Source of the DNA: Salvia splendens
Lineage: Eukaryota > Streptophyta > Magnoliopsida > Lamiales > Lamiaceae
DNA: 64,000 bases
NCBI RefSeq assembly: GCF_004379255.2
Contig: NC_056051.1
Span: forward strand, 10,517,968-10,581,967
Reading direction: 5' to 3'
Shown here piece by piece: positions 9,150 through 20,786 of the stretch; the stretch's first letter is position 1, and every line of letters starts with the position of its first letter. The position numbers were made by a program, and so were the translations under genes. Under the pieces are notes generated by a model that was given only the letters and a program-made list of their open reading frames with translations, had not been told where the DNA came from and ran no database searches.

Positions 9150-11638
9150 TGATGTCTTTGAACTTTCTATTTTGGAACGTTAGGGGGATCGCAAATGCGG
9201 TCAACCCAAAACGTCCTAAAGAGAATAATTAAATCTCATAATATTGTTTTCTTGCAATAATGGAACCACTTGTCGACCCCTAACCCGGACAAGTTTTCAA
9301 AAGTGTTGGGGCTGCATTATAAGGGATCGAATGCCAATGGGAAGATATGGATTTTTGTGGAGGAAGGGATGGATTTTGAGGTGGTGGATGACTCGGAGCA
9401 ACTATTGCATGGGCTGTTCACTTGCCCCCGGACTCCAACACCTATTTTAATCTCGGCCGTGTATGCTAAATGTTCGAGAGGAGAGAGGCTTGCTTTGTGG
9501 GAAAAAATGAGGGAGCTGACCCAAGTCTGGGAAGGAATGCCGTGGTTTATTGGAGGGTATTTCAACACAATCCTCTCCGCGGGAGACAGAATGGGGAGTG
9601 ACACAAACCGCCTGGCTGAAATGGTGGACTTTGCAGAGGCTATTGAAGACTGTGGTCTCTTGGATCCAGGGTATGATGGATCAGACTTTACTTGGGCTAA
9701 GAATGGCCTTATGGAAAGGCTAGACAGGGTGCTGATTAATGAGGTGGCGTCTCAACGGTTCGAGGCAATACGAGTCACAAACCTCCCCCGTATTGCATCG
9801 GATCATGGCCCTCTCCTTGTCCGATGCAAGATGCCTAATACCCCCGGAGGAGGTAAAGCCTTTCGGTTCCGAAACATGTGGGTACGGCATGAAGGATTTA
9901 ATGAATTGGTGAGGGAAGATTGGGGGACCCCCACGGAGGCGGCGGGTCTCCTCAACTTGAAGCTCAAGCTAGCAAGGATAAGAGAACATTAAAACGGTGG
10001 AATAGAGAGGTATTTGGGAACATTCACGCCAACCTCAAGTCCTGTGAAGAAAGCATTGCGATAGCCAAGCGGAGTTCGAAGATGATCCCCTCGGCCCGGA
10101 ATAGAACGGAGGTCAACAAACAAATTGCGGAGTACATCCTCCTTCTTAAGATGGAGGAGGACTTCTGGCGTCAGAAGGCGGCACTACGGTGGCTGGAAGA
10201 TGGGGATAAAAACACCATATTCTATCAAAGCTGGGTGAAGCAGAAGAGGGTTCGGCTACGGATACACAAGATCAACGTGAATGGGTGTGAACTCACGGAA
10301 GACTCGGCCAATCCAAGCATCGGCGGTTTGAGTTTTATCAAAACCTTCTGCTCCATGCAATCCGGTACTTACGGAACCGGACCTAAGCCTCCTACAACCG
10401 ACTTCCCCCTTCGGAGTCTTTGGCGGCCCTCCCCGAACCTCCAGATGCGGATGAAGTGAAAAGAGCGGTCTTCGACATCTCGGCCAATAGTGCTCCTGGA
10501 CCGGATGGCTATTCGGCTCTTTTTTTCCAAGCTGCTGGAGCATTGTGGGATCGGATGTGGTGGATGCGGTTAGACAATTTTTCGGTGGGGCCTTTCCTTC
10601 CCCGAAGCTTCAACGGCCACAAGCATTGTACTCATCCCGAAAGAAGCCCATTCCAGAGTCATGGGGAGACTACAGGCCCATTAGTTTGTGTAATGTGATC
10701 AATAAGGTGATTACTAAGATACTCTCCAAGCGACTGGCCCCTTTACTCCCACGCGTGGTAGCTTCCAACCAAAGTGGTTTTGTCAAAGGGAGACTCCTCA
10801 ATGATTAACGTAACTACTTGCTCAGGAGATGTTCCATGAGCTACAACGAAGCACACCGGCCCCTAATGTTGCAATCAAGATAGATATGGCCAAGGCCTAT
10901 GATCGAGTTCAATGGCCGTTTCTCCTAAAAAGTCCTCAAACACAATGGGATTCCCCGAGCCGTGGGTGGACCTCATCAAGAGATGCATTGGGTCTTGTTG
11001 GTTCTCAATCCTTGTCAATGGGGCGCCGGCCGGTTTTTTTCAAATCTACCCGTGGCCTTAGGCAAGGGGACCCCCATCTCTCCTGCCCTATTCGTCCTGG
11101 GCCGCGGATTACCTCTCGAGACTTCTTGATAAACTCATCCTCGGCAACAAAGAAATGACGTTCAAAGCAACCCGGGGAAGTATTGAGATCAGCCACCTCG
11201 CCTATGCAGATGACATCATCATCTTCACGCAAGCGGCGGCGAACCCTCTCCGGAGGCTACGAGCATGCCTTGATCATTATGCCGAGGCGTCCGGCCAACA
11301 GTCAACCTTGGGAAAAGCAATTTTTTCATTGCCGAGGTTCATGAAGGGTGACAAACACAATACAAAGGGAAGGAGGATTCTCTCGAGGTACGTTCCCGTT
11401 CCTTTACCTTGAGTCCCTATTTACCGAGGTGTGAAGCGCTCGAGCATGTTCTTGTTCCTCCGTGAGAAATCGCGCTAGGATCTCTGGGTGGGCCCATCGA
11501 CACCTCTCCTTTGGGGGAGACTTACTTTGATTAAAAGCACACTCGAAGCGATACCACTTCATATCTTCCAAGCTATCGAGCCTACGGGCGGTGCCCTCAA
11601 GCAATTGGATCAGCAAATGGCCCGTTTCTTTGGGGGTC
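9149..11638 (+). pseudogene. LINE-C ORF2 (EN, RT), frameshifted and 3'-truncated
   Basis: Starts ATGATG at 9149 with a LFWNVRGIANA motif. A 1-bp insertion near 9200 and a 1-bp loss near 9250 break the first 40 codons. The EN domain runs to about 9990 in one frame: SAVYAKCSRGERLALW, and GGYFNTIL where other copies have GGDFN, so the catalytic Asp is changed to Tyr; ASDHGP is kept. RT follows in pieces: SAPGPDGYSALFFQA near 10490, NQSGFVKGRLL near 10780, IDMAKAYDRVQWPF near 10890, GLRQGDP near 11060, AYADDIIIFTQ near 11200. It is cut at 11638. Frameshifts and the EN change show it is inactive. Confidence 0.88.
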
Positions 11639-11677
11639 AACTGATCGAGCTCCGGGTCCTCTCCGATCAGCAAATGG
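11608..11677. repeat. 13-bp direct repeat at the LINE-C/A2 junction
   Basis: GATCAGCAAATGG occurs at 11608-11620, inside LINE-C ORF2, and at 11665-11677, at the start of A2 ORF1. The fusion point (about 11638) lies between them. The repeat could be chance or a trace of the joining process. Confidence 0.6.
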
Positions 11678-14600
11678 TCTTCCGAGCTGGCGACGCCGCT
11701 TCCCTTCAACGTCCGCAACTCCTGGTAACTAACATTGCTAATGCAAGCTCAAAGCCCGAAAAGTACTCCGGCGCCTCTACTACAGGCACTGGTCGTAAGA
11801 AATTTGTCCCGTCTCCGATGCCCGAGGACAGCAACTAAGGAAAAGATAACTTCGGTGAGGAGGAAGGACCTGAGGGCCGTAAAGTCCAAATGCAAGGATC
11901 CGGCGTGTTCCCGGCGACTCTCCCTCGACTTGGGGGTCTCTTTCAGGAATGGAGACCCCGAATTGTCCTCATAAGAAGGAAAGGAAGTGGAGGCAATTGA
12001 ATTAATGTGAAGAAAGAGTTCGATGCCCACGGTATTAACCGTACCGGAAGGAGGTCGGCCCCGCCGTAATCTGCTGCTCCCGCCGTCGAGAGCTTTGCCG
12101 TTTCCGGCGAAGTTCCCCCCCTCCACAATCCCAACACAAAGCTTGCTAGTCACTGAGTACAAGCTGCCCCCATGTTTTGTCCCTGCCCCATTGGAAGTGG
12201 AAAACAAACCTACTAACCCCTGAGGCAGGTACAAAGTTGACTTGGAAAGCACCAATCCACCTTTCCTACCTAAGCCATCAGGTACAAAAGCAAACTTGCC
12301 TAAAATGTTAGCAAGTACAATAGCTCCCCTAGAAAGTGCCTTCTCCCCTTTCCCCTCTTGTATGGCACGAGCTGTATCGTTTGGATCTCCACCAAGGAAC
12401 CCAAACTAGATGAGATCCTACACCTTGCAGCGTTGGACTCGGTGGAAATGCTGGATGCAGCGGCGGCGCAGCCTCTTCGTACCGGAAACCTACCGGCGGC
12501 CAGTTACAAACCTCCGGAGTTCCCCCAAAACTCTTCGGGATGCATGCAAAGTATCACACACACACCTTGGGATGGGAGTGGACCTTCTCTTGAGGACTTC
12601 CCTCCTCTCGAACGAGGACGAACTAGCAAGATCCGAGCTTCGTTTGAGGCCAGCTCGAAACATTATAGTGCGGAGCTCGGCCAGCCGCGGCCTAAGTCGA
12701 ACCCTAACGCCAACCGAGAAAAGCTTGTTACCGAGACGACGAACAAGGCCACGCCTAGTGCCGAGATGGTTGTAGTGACAGGGAAACACCAACACCCCAA
12801 CGATACGCCTATGGATGATGCCGAGAAGATCCACACCGAGAGAAAAGGCGAGAAGATCCACACCGAGAATGAAAAGGCCGAGAAGATCCACCGAGAATGG
12901 AAAAGCCGAGAAGATCCACACCGAGAAGGGAAAAGCCGAAAAGCCGAGAATGGAAAATCCGAGAAGGGCACACAACGGGCAACGTAGGTGCCGAGAAGAC
13001 CCTAACCGAGAATGGAAAGCCGAGCACAACAACCCGAAGAGAAGTGGAAATACACCTATGTCCACGGCGGATGCCGCAACACAAGGGCTGAATGCAGTTA
13101 ATCAACATGGGGGGGTAGATGATACCCCGGGGCCCTCGTCGTGGCCGAAATCGATGGCGGACTTGTTTAAGGGTACACCTTTGGGCTCGGCGAGTAACAC
13201 TCTACAAGGCGGGGGTGAAGGCGCCTCAAGCCACCCCGACCGCCGAAAACGTTGGCGGACATGCTTAAAAGCTCGACTGACCCTAACGGCCCTCAAGCCT
13301 TTGAGCCGGATAAGCTCCAAAATATTGGATTTGCCTCTGTGTCCGACGGCATCCCGGCCATTTACTTCTCCGGAGCGGAAACTCAAAAGCTAGCTGAGCG
13401 CATGGGCCACGCCATTGTGGGTAAGTTCTCTCACTCTATCCCCACGGGACTTCAAATCCAAAAGACCCTTAATAATATTAAACTTCGGTGTGGATTTAGT
13501 TGGAAGTACATTAATGCTAAACACATTCTCATTCAATGCGAGGACTTGGCGGACTATGCCCGAATCCTTGGAGGCCCAAAGGGTACGCCCGTATGGCTCA
13601 TTGACCGACACCCGATGAGGGTCTTCAAATGGTCCCCGGACTTTGATGCATATTGCGAGTCCCCCATTGCGGCAATTTGGTGCAACCTAATTGGCCTCCC
13701 CATTCATCTTTTCGACCAATCTGCCTTATTCGCCATCGGCAAGCTTCCCGGCACTCCAATACAATTGATCGAGCCACGGCAAACAAGACTCGGCTTCATT
13801 TGCCCGAATTTGCGTCGAGATAGACATAACAAAACCGCCTCCCGAAGAGATAATCCTTTGGTGGGCGAGAAACGGTGCAGCGAGTCCGATGGGACAAAAT
13901 ACCATCATATTGCCAAGAATGCAAACACGTTGGCCATACAAGTGAGGTGTGTGCTATGCGACGGCAAGAAGGAACGGCCGACGAAGAGAAATTACCAACA
14001 ACGGCCCGCCAAAACAGCCACAACCCGAGAGACAAACCGAGAAGGGGAAACAAGATACGGGGAAGAATGTCCCCAACTCCAATGAATGGAAACGTCATGG
14101 GAAGAAGAAACAAGGCAAGGCCGGTGATCGACCAAACAATAACAAAACAAATGGGGAGGATACCGGTGGTATTTCTGGGAGGGACCGGACATTATGGTGA
14201 CTCTACTTTGGGGAGCAGATCGAGCTCCGGAACTCAAAATGCGGGGCTCAAGCCCGAGGTTGGGAAGTCCCCGCCGAACGGGGGGAACCTTTCGCACCCC
14301 ACCACCGAAACCACCACACCACGTGGGAACATGGAAGTGGAGTGGGGCTCCCCCAATGCGAGGCGCTCAGTTTCACCAGATTATCGAAGGAATCCGAGAG
14401 GAGGCGCGCGCCATGCTATGACAAGGGGGCGTGGGTTCTTTTCGGCAAAGAAACCACATGAGTACTAACCAATATTACTCTCTCATGGCGAATGGAGAAT
14501 TTGATGTTGAGAATTGTGGGGATGTGGACGAAGACCCCATGGAGTTGTACTGGGGGGGACGAGAGGTTTTGGAGGCAAACATTCCGGCCGACGACGCCGA

Positions 14601-14688
14601 GGAGGCCGCCCCGAACAAAGAGCAACACCGCATTGACTATCAAGGAGGGCCTTCATCCTCTTTGGGTACGCACCCTTCTTGTCAATGA
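11674..14688 (+). pseudogene. LINE-A2 ORF1 (DUF4283-like, CCHC), frameshifted
   Basis: Likely start ATG at 11674 (MVFRAGDAAS). Decayed N-terminal third, with stops around 11836 and 11998. From 12358 a frame carries the SLEDFPPLERGRTSKIRASF motif, then the charged AEKIHTENEK repeat (12820-13045). The DUF4283-like core runs at 13252-13800 (AIVGKFSHSIPTG, WKYINAKHIL, RVFKWSPDFDAYCESPIAA). The knuckle CQECKHVGHTSEVC near 13910-13955 is in another frame. The C-terminal MSTNQYYSLMANGEF motif is near 14457. The stop used is TGA at 14686-14688 because the usual TAA has become CAA. At least five frame changes make it a pseudogene. Confidence 0.87.
12820..13045 (+). repeat. In-frame tandem repeat in ORF1, about 30-bp unit
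   Basis: Degenerate direct repeats of about 27-30 bp built on GCCGAGAAGATCCACACCGA, coding for about AEKIHTENGK. Six or more partial units are visible. The corresponding region of A4 ORF1 (63597-63755, minus) has a different number and order of units, so the array expands and contracts between copies. Confidence 0.8.
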
Positions 14689-17600
14689 TTGTCTTAACAA
14701 TTTCATGTTTTGGAACGTGAGGGGGATCGCGAACGCGCCCACTCAAAACGTTTTAAAAGACCTTATTAGTTGTCATAATGTTTTATTTCTTGCAATAATG
14801 GAACCGCTCACTCCCCCGGACCCGGACCGATTCTCCAAAGCCTTGGGGCTACCCTACATTGGTTCGAACACGAACGGGAAGATTTTGGTTGTTTGCGGAA
14901 GAGGGGTCCACCTTTGATATTGAGGATGACTCGGACAAATTCTTCACGGGCGCCTCAAGTCCCACCGCCTTGCTAGACCGGTGGCCATTTCAGCCGTGTA
15001 CGCCAAATGCACCAAGGGTCGAATGACATCACTTATGGGACAAGATGAGGGAGATCGCCGGGCCTCTCGAGGGAACACCTTGGATCATCGGTGGTGATTT
15101 CAACACCATCCTATCACACACCAAGACAGAGTCGGAAGTGATACCAACCGGCAAGCCGAGATGGTTGATTTTGCGGAGGCAACGGAAGACTGTAGGCTGC
15201 TTGATCCTGGATTTGATGGAGCGGCATTCACATGGGCCAAGAATGGCCTTTTTGAAAGGTTGGATAGAGTGCTTGTCAGTGAGGAATGGACTAAGACCTT
15301 CGAGGCTACCCGGGGTAACGAATCTCCCCCGGGTTGCCTCGGACCATGGACCAGTTCTTGCAAGGTGCACGAAGCTGAACACATCCGCTGGAGCCAAGGC
15401 ATTCAGGTTCCAGAACATGTGGATCCGGCATGAAGGATTCATGGCCGTAGTGCAAAAAACATGGGAGGAGCCCACAGGGGCGGGTGGACTCCTAAACATT
15501 CAAATCAAGCAGGCCAGAGTTAAAAAGGCTCTTAAGGAGTGGAACAAAGAGGTTTTTGGGAACATCCATGCTAACCTAAAGGAAAAGAGGAAGAAATTGC
15601 TGTGGCTCAAGCTAGTTTCGAGGCAAGGCCGACACCGAATCACAGGACAAGCAATCAACAAACACATTGCCGAGTACATCCTTTTGTTGAGAATGGAAGA
15701 AGATTTTTGGCGACAGAAGGCAGCCTTGAGGTGGCTTGCCGAGGGAGATAAAAATACCCGGTTCTATCAAAGCTGGGTGAAACAAAAGAGGGTCCGTCTC
15801 CGCATCCACTCAATTAGTGCCAATGGGCAGGAGCTCACCGAGGAAGCCGAGATTAAAAAGTCCGCAGTGGAGTTTTACCAACAACTCCTTGCCCCCAACA
15901 ATCCGACACTTGAAGATCCAGACCTCGACCTAATCCAGCAGGTCCACTCAGCCGAGCAGTTCGTTGGCATCGCAGACGCCCCAAGTGCGGATGAGGTCAA
16001 GAGTGCCACCTTTTGCATTTCCGAAGATAGTGCACCCGGACCCGACGGCTTCTCGGCCACTTTCTATCAAGCCTGCTGGCACATTGTGGGGGCCGGAGGT
16101 AGTGGAAGCAATCAGACAGTTCTTCAGAGGGGCATTCCTGCCAAGGAGCATCACGGCCACAAGCATTGTCCTTATCCCAAAGAAGGCCTCGCCAGAGTCA
16201 ATGGACCGACTACCGACCCATTAGTCTTTGCAATGTTTTAAACAAGATCATTACCAAGGTACTCACCTCTCGACTCTCCCCCTTCCTTCCACAGGTCATC
16301 TCCCCAAACCAAAGTGGGTTTGTCAAAAGGCCGGCTCCTTAACGACAACGCACTACTGGCTCAAGAAATGTTCCATGAGCTTGCTAGATGCTCTCCAGCG
16401 CCTAATGTGGCTGTTTAAGATTGACATGGCTAAAGCCTATGATAGGGTCCAATGGCCCTTCCTCTTCAAAGTTTTACGCCGTATGGGATTCCCGGATTCA
16501 TGGATTTCACTTATGGAGAGGTGTATTGGTTATTGCTGGTTCTCGGTTCTTGTTAACGGGGGCACCCTCGGGCTTCTTTAGATCAACTCGAGGACTTCGA
16601 CAAGGAGACCCGATCTCCCCTGCTCTGTTCGTGATCGCTGCGGAATACCTGTCCCGAGCCTTAGATAAGCTCATCCTTGGCCAAAAGGACATGACGTTCA
16701 AAGCCTCCCGGAGATGCATGGAGATCAGCCATCTAGCCTATGCGGACGACATAATTATCTTCACTCAGCGGCGGCAATTCCTATGCGCCGGCTAAGAGCT
16801 TGTCTCGAGAAGTATGAAAGAGTCTCCGGCCAACAAGTCAGCCTTGCCAAGAGTAATTTCTATATCGCCGAAAAACCATGAGCATTGGGCAAACTTGATC
16901 CAGGCGGAAGGAGGCTTCTCTAGAGGGGCCTTCCCTTTTCTCTACCTCGGTGTCCCTATCTACCGTGGTGTCAAGCGCAACGGACATGTTCCTCTTCCTA
17001 CGGGAAAAGATTGCAAGAAGGATTTCAGGATGGGCACACCGTCACCCTCTCTTTGGAGGAAGGCTCACGTTGATTAAGAGCACTCTTGAAGCGATCCCCT
17101 TGCACATCTTCCAAGCCGTCGAGCCCACGACCGGTACCCTAAAGCAACTTGATCAACAAATGGCCCGATTCTTTGGGGGTCTACGAAATGAGAAGAAGCG
17201 GACCCATTGGATTGGATGGGAACAAATGTGCCGCCCTACTGAAGAAGGAGGCCTTGGGATCCGAAAAACTAAGGAGGTCCTCCGCGCCTTCAATATCAAA
17301 CTTTGGTGGCGCTTTCCGGGAGCAAAACTCCCTTTTGGGCAAGATACATGATGGCAAAATATTGCACCAACTCCACACCGCTCACCTTGAGACTGCCGAG
17401 CAGGAGTAGCCCTACGGGAGAAGGCTCTCAAGAGCCTGGCCCCTCGCGCAACCGCACATGAGATGGCTAGTGGGACAAGGGGACATCTACTTCTGGGATG
17501 ACATTTGGTTTGGTAATAGTCCTCTGAGGGAAATTAGCCTTGATGATAGGGGAAGACCAACCACCGGGTTTCGGAGTTCATTACAATGGTGTTTGGGATG

Positions 17601-18857
17601 TGCCCAAGCTCCAACTCCTTCACAATCAGGCCGGCCTTCCTCAGCATGTTATCGATGGCATCATTAATACACCGATCCTCCATGACGAACAGGATATCCT
17701 TAGGTGGAACCTCTCTAAACATGGGGAATTCACGGTGGCTTCGACATGGGACACACTCCGAGGGCGAAACCCGATCATCCAAGGTTTGGGGGATGTTTGG
17801 AAGGCGGGACTCACCAACTCAATAGCCATCTTTATCTGGAGGCTACTCTCCAATCGGGTGCCGGTGACACAAAACTTCAATGGCGGGAGATTGAGCTAGC
17901 CTCTAAGTGCCAATGCTGCCCAATTCGATCGAACATTGAAGTCCCTCCAGCACCTCTTCATTCAGGGATTCGGAGCCCGTAGAGTATGGAGAGAATTTGA
18001 TGAATGGTTTGAAGGTACATCCCCCCGCCTTTCAATCAATGACACAATCCCAACGAGAATTGAAGTTTGGATGCAAAGATGCAATCAGCCGAATAGGAAG
18101 CACCTTAGCCGAGCCATGCCCTACTCATCCTATGGTTCATCTGGTCGGAGAGGAATAGGAGCCGACACCAAGATACAAGATTTAAAACCCCACAATGTAA
18201 TATGGCAGGTCCACATGTACATCCGAAATTCTATGGCAAACGGGTGCCTGAAGCCGAAGCACTGGCGAGGAGTTAAACTTGGAATTAACATCCCTCAACA
18301 AGCGGAAGCCATTCGGGCGTTGCCTCTCGCCATGGCGATCAAATGGGAGCCACCGGACCCCCCTTGGATTAAAGTGAATATGGATGGTTCCTTCAATGAA
18401 GCGATCACAAAGCAGGAGGGGGAGGAGTCATTCGCGATTTCTCGGGTAAAATGCTTGTGGCCTTTTGCATACCTTTTGAAGCACAATCGGCTCTGGAGGC
18501 GGAATTGTTGGCAATGATCCACGGGCTGAACATCGCCAAGGAATTTGGCCTCCCTATTTGGATCGAATCAGACGCCGAACAAGCTATCAAATTGATTAAT
18601 GGGGCAGGATGGGGACCGGCGCTAGCCCGGGAAGCCATGGCGCATCTGATCCTTCTTAAGCGTCAACTTAAATTCCGTGCCACCTTCATCACCGGGAGGG
18701 AAACAAGGCGGCGGATTTCCTTGCGAGAATGGGACTAGGGAGAGATAGAGGCCAACAAATGCAACAAGACTCGGTGCCGAGAGAGCTTGCGGACCTCGTC
18801 CGCATGGATCAAATGGGTCTTTCACATGTTCGTACCCTAGGAAGGGACGGGGACTAG
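14685..18857 (+). pseudogene. LINE-A2 ORF2 (EN, RT, zf-RVT, RNase H), frameshifted
   Basis: Starts ATGATT at 14685, overlapping the ORF1 stop as ATGA. EN motifs: AIMEPLTPPDPDRF near 14795, then IIGGDFNTILS near 15085, after which a 1-bp change breaks the frame. RT blocks: SAPGPDGFSATFYQA near 16030-16075, AYADDIIIFTQ near 16740, with frame breaks near 16095, 16330, 16415, 16560, 16770 and 16865. Further breaks fall near 17170, 17310, 17870 and 17930 in the RT/zf-RVT part. RNase H follows (WIKVNMDGS near 18370, ESDAEQ near 18565, frame break near 18690). The TAG stop is at 18855-18857. The domains match A3 almost base for base apart from the indels. Confidence 0.9.
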
Positions 18858-19085
18858 AATTGTTTTCACTTGCTTCTTGCTCTGTTTCCCTACTCTGTAG
18901 CTCTGTGTAACTGCTCGTGGTGTTTGAGGGAGTATGATGGGGTCCGAACCATGTTGGATCGGACCGCATACTACTCTTGTAATGTTGGTGGCACACCACT
19001 TTCGGGTGTGGCCAAGTTCTGTTTAATTGCCTTGTTGAAATATAGGGATGAGGGACCCACGAACCCTCCACCATGACGGTGTTGG

Positions 19086-19113
<28 letters not shown>

Positions 19114-19116
<3 letters not shown>

Positions 19117-19605
19117 TGGAGCACGAGATAAAGTCAAGATTGTACCACTGCCAGCTGGTGAAGATCAGAGAGATGTTGTGGTCTTGCCCAACAAAAGTGA
19201 GGACCACAATTGTACTCGGAGAGACATAGTTGTTAAACCATTGATGAAGAAGTAAGGTTAGTGATTCTGTTATGATTAGTGTCTATAATCAGTTTGTACA
19301 AGATTAGTGAAGTGTTCTAGATCCTTCCTAGTCTGGATATAAATTCAGTTTGTATGTTACATTATCATCCATCAATGAAACAATAAGATTATTCGATTGC
19401 AGAGATGATCAAATGTCTTGTTCTACTTTCTTCTTCATGTCTTGTCTTTGTTTGATTGTTTTCACAAATACCAGAGAAAAAGATCAGAGGGGGGGCAGCT
19501 TACAAATTTTCACACTTCGTATTCTTATACCTGCAATTGCTTCTATTGCCATTTGCATGATCTTTGTTTTTAGTTTGAATCTAGCCCTTAGAGAAAGCAA
19601 AATTT
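19114..19605. other. AT-rich unassigned segment between LINE-A2 and the NLR relic
   Basis: About 490 bp without LINE similarity. A short plus-strand frame (about 19114-19254) ends in a lysine-rich tail (VVKPLMKK) and stops at TAA 19252-19254; I do not recognise it. A TATAAATTCAGT string at about 19338 and the tract after it resemble a promoter or an LTR-like end, but no second LTR or primer-binding site is seen. It may be upstream sequence of the NLR pseudogene. Confidence 0.35.
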
Positions 19606-20095
19606 TTGGAAATCGATGGTTCTATGGCGCAGGAAACTCATGATTTGCAGCTGGTACTAGATTTAAACGTGATGGTGAAAGAGGTGAATAGGGTTAAGGA
19701 GACAAGTGGTCATAACCAAGCTTCTGCGTCATTGCTTTCTCTCAAAGGGATTCTGGATGGCATACTTGAATCTGGAGAAATTCGGATTCCTCATAACAGA
19801 GCTCAGATCAAATCCCTCCATGAAAAGGTAACTTCCTTGCTGGAATTTGTAGGAAGTACTACTTTAGCTAAGTCAGAGTGGAAAATTCTGGAAGTAGCAA
19901 TCACTGATTTAGTTTGTAAGGCACAACAACTTGTTGAATTCCATATTCCTTCACAGAGTTTTTCTGGATAGGGATAGGAAAAGGTTCCTTAGACTAGTGA
20001 GATTCATATTGCTGGTTACATTCTCTTCCATCTTTACCGCGGTTACCATGGCCATAAACCCTGATCAGACCCACCATATGGTGAGTAACGTGGGT

Positions 20096-20113
20096 TGGGT
20101 TATTGTAGTTGTT
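20096..20113. repeat. TSD of SINE-1, left copy
   Basis: TGGGTTATTGTAGTTGTT; the right copy at 20268-20285 differs at one base (T/C at position 11). Confidence 0.85.
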
Positions 20114-20267
20114 TTTTTTAAATTAACTCCTATATAAGGGACGAAATTACAAATATACTCCTATACTATAGATAGGAGGAAATTACAACCGATGTTAAGA
20201 GGGCTCAAACTCGGCACCTCATGCAATAATGTCTATGCTCCTTACCGCTAGGACAAAGGCTCTGGAC
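20114..20267 (-). mobile_element. SINE-1, tRNA-derived, in the NLR relic
   Basis: 154-bp minus-strand element with an oligo-T left end (its 3' A tail) and a perfect-length 18-bp TSD. Read on the minus strand it begins GTCCAGAGCC, has an A-box-like TGTCCTAGCGGTAAGG and a B-box-like GAGTTTGAGCC, then a tail region with TTGTAATTTC. Box order and spacing are those of Pol III tRNA-derived SINEs. It resembles SINE-2 (51223-51409) in head and tail. Confidence 0.85.
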
Positions 20268-20285
20268 TGGGTTATTGCAGTTGTT
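20268..20285. repeat. TSD of SINE-1, right copy
   Basis: TGGGTTATTGCAGTTGTT, 17 of 18 bases identical to 20096-20113. Confidence 0.85.
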
Positions 20286-20786
20286 CTCTCCGGTCTCGTT
20301 GCATTACGCAGATGGTCTTAGTATCATTTTGAAAGATGTAACTAAGATTAAGGATGCATGTGTAGACTCGGTGGACTTGCGTGCTGAAGCTGCAACAGCT
20401 TCTTTGAGTAAAAGGAATTTGGGATTGTGGTGGGAATATTTTTGTAGTTGGACTTGAAAAGGACATTGAACAGATAAAGGCTATTTTAATTCAAGATTCA
20501 TCCAAACGTGAGGTTATCTCAATTGTGGGAATGGGAGGCATTGGTAAATTTACCACTCTTTCTACCCAAGTTTACAATGATCCTGGTATTGCTCACCACT
20601 TTGATATTCGTGCTTGGGTAACAATTTCGCAGGAGTACTCATTGCGCAATGTCTTGCTAGCGCTTTAAGATTATGTAGAGACTCTCACTGGCAAAGAAAA
20701 GCATCAAGAGAATGATGAATTGGTTGTGGATCTCCGTAAAATCTCTCATGTACAGGAGATATCTCATAGTAATTGATGATGTGCTG

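Larger units (their letters stand above)
6188..11638 (+). mobile_element. LINE-C, long L1-type LINE, 3'-truncated
   Basis: Plus-strand LINE with a 5'UTR of about 390 bp, a broken ORF1 and a broken ORF2 down to the region just after RT. The 5' end carries the pyrimidine-rich motif CTCCTTCTCTCTAG near 6205-6225, shared with the 5' ends of D (about 26640) and G (about 56175), which suggests a true 5' end. It stops at 11638 within the stretch equivalent to FFWGS of other copies, where sequence switches to the ORF1 N-terminal region of LINE-A2. zf-RVT, RNase H, 3'UTR and poly(A) of C are missing. Many frameshifts mark it as an old copy. Confidence 0.88.
11639..19113 (+). mobile_element. LINE-A2, nearly full-length family A LINE
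   Basis: Plus-strand LINE of about 7.5 kb with ORF1, ORF2, a 3'UTR of about 225 bp (hairpin at 18931-18972, terminal hairpin loop ATGAC) and a 28-nt poly(A) at 19086-19113. No 5'UTR motif precedes ORF1, so it is slightly 5'-truncated or fused. From about 14196 to its end it is nearly identical to the inverted copy A3 (27809-32675). Relative to A3 it carries many 1-bp indels, several in short homopolymers, so read or assembly error may add to real decay. Flanks differ (LINE-C left, AT-rich DNA right) and I find no clear TSD. Confidence 0.9.
19606..20786 (+). pseudogene. NLR (CC-NBS-LRR, R1-like) N-terminal fragment
   Basis: Remnant of a plant intracellular immune receptor. The N-terminal region (19606-19971) has an R1-type coiled-coil pattern (QIKSLHEKVTSLLEF) and ends at a stop. 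More CC sequence follows the SINE at about 20287-20420. The NB-ARC starts near 20450 (VGLEKDIEQIKAIL), with P-loop GMGGIGK at about 20529, where one extra residue follows the Lys, then RNBS-A AWVTISQEYS near 20615. A stop follows near 20667, and the kinase-2 VIDDV is near 20765 in another frame. It ends abruptly at 20786 against LINE-E. ARC2 and LRR are absent; LRR pieces of the same type lie at 46368 and 53858 on the other strand. Confidence 0.8.

Noticed and set aside
12820..13045. CRISPR-like array
   Set aside because: Units are adjacent, degenerate, in frame and without spacers, inside a eukaryotic LINE ORF1.
19330..19410. LTR of a copia element near the TATAAATTCAG string
   Set aside because: No paired LTR, primer-binding site or polypurine tract could be found; kept only as a possibility in the unassigned segment.
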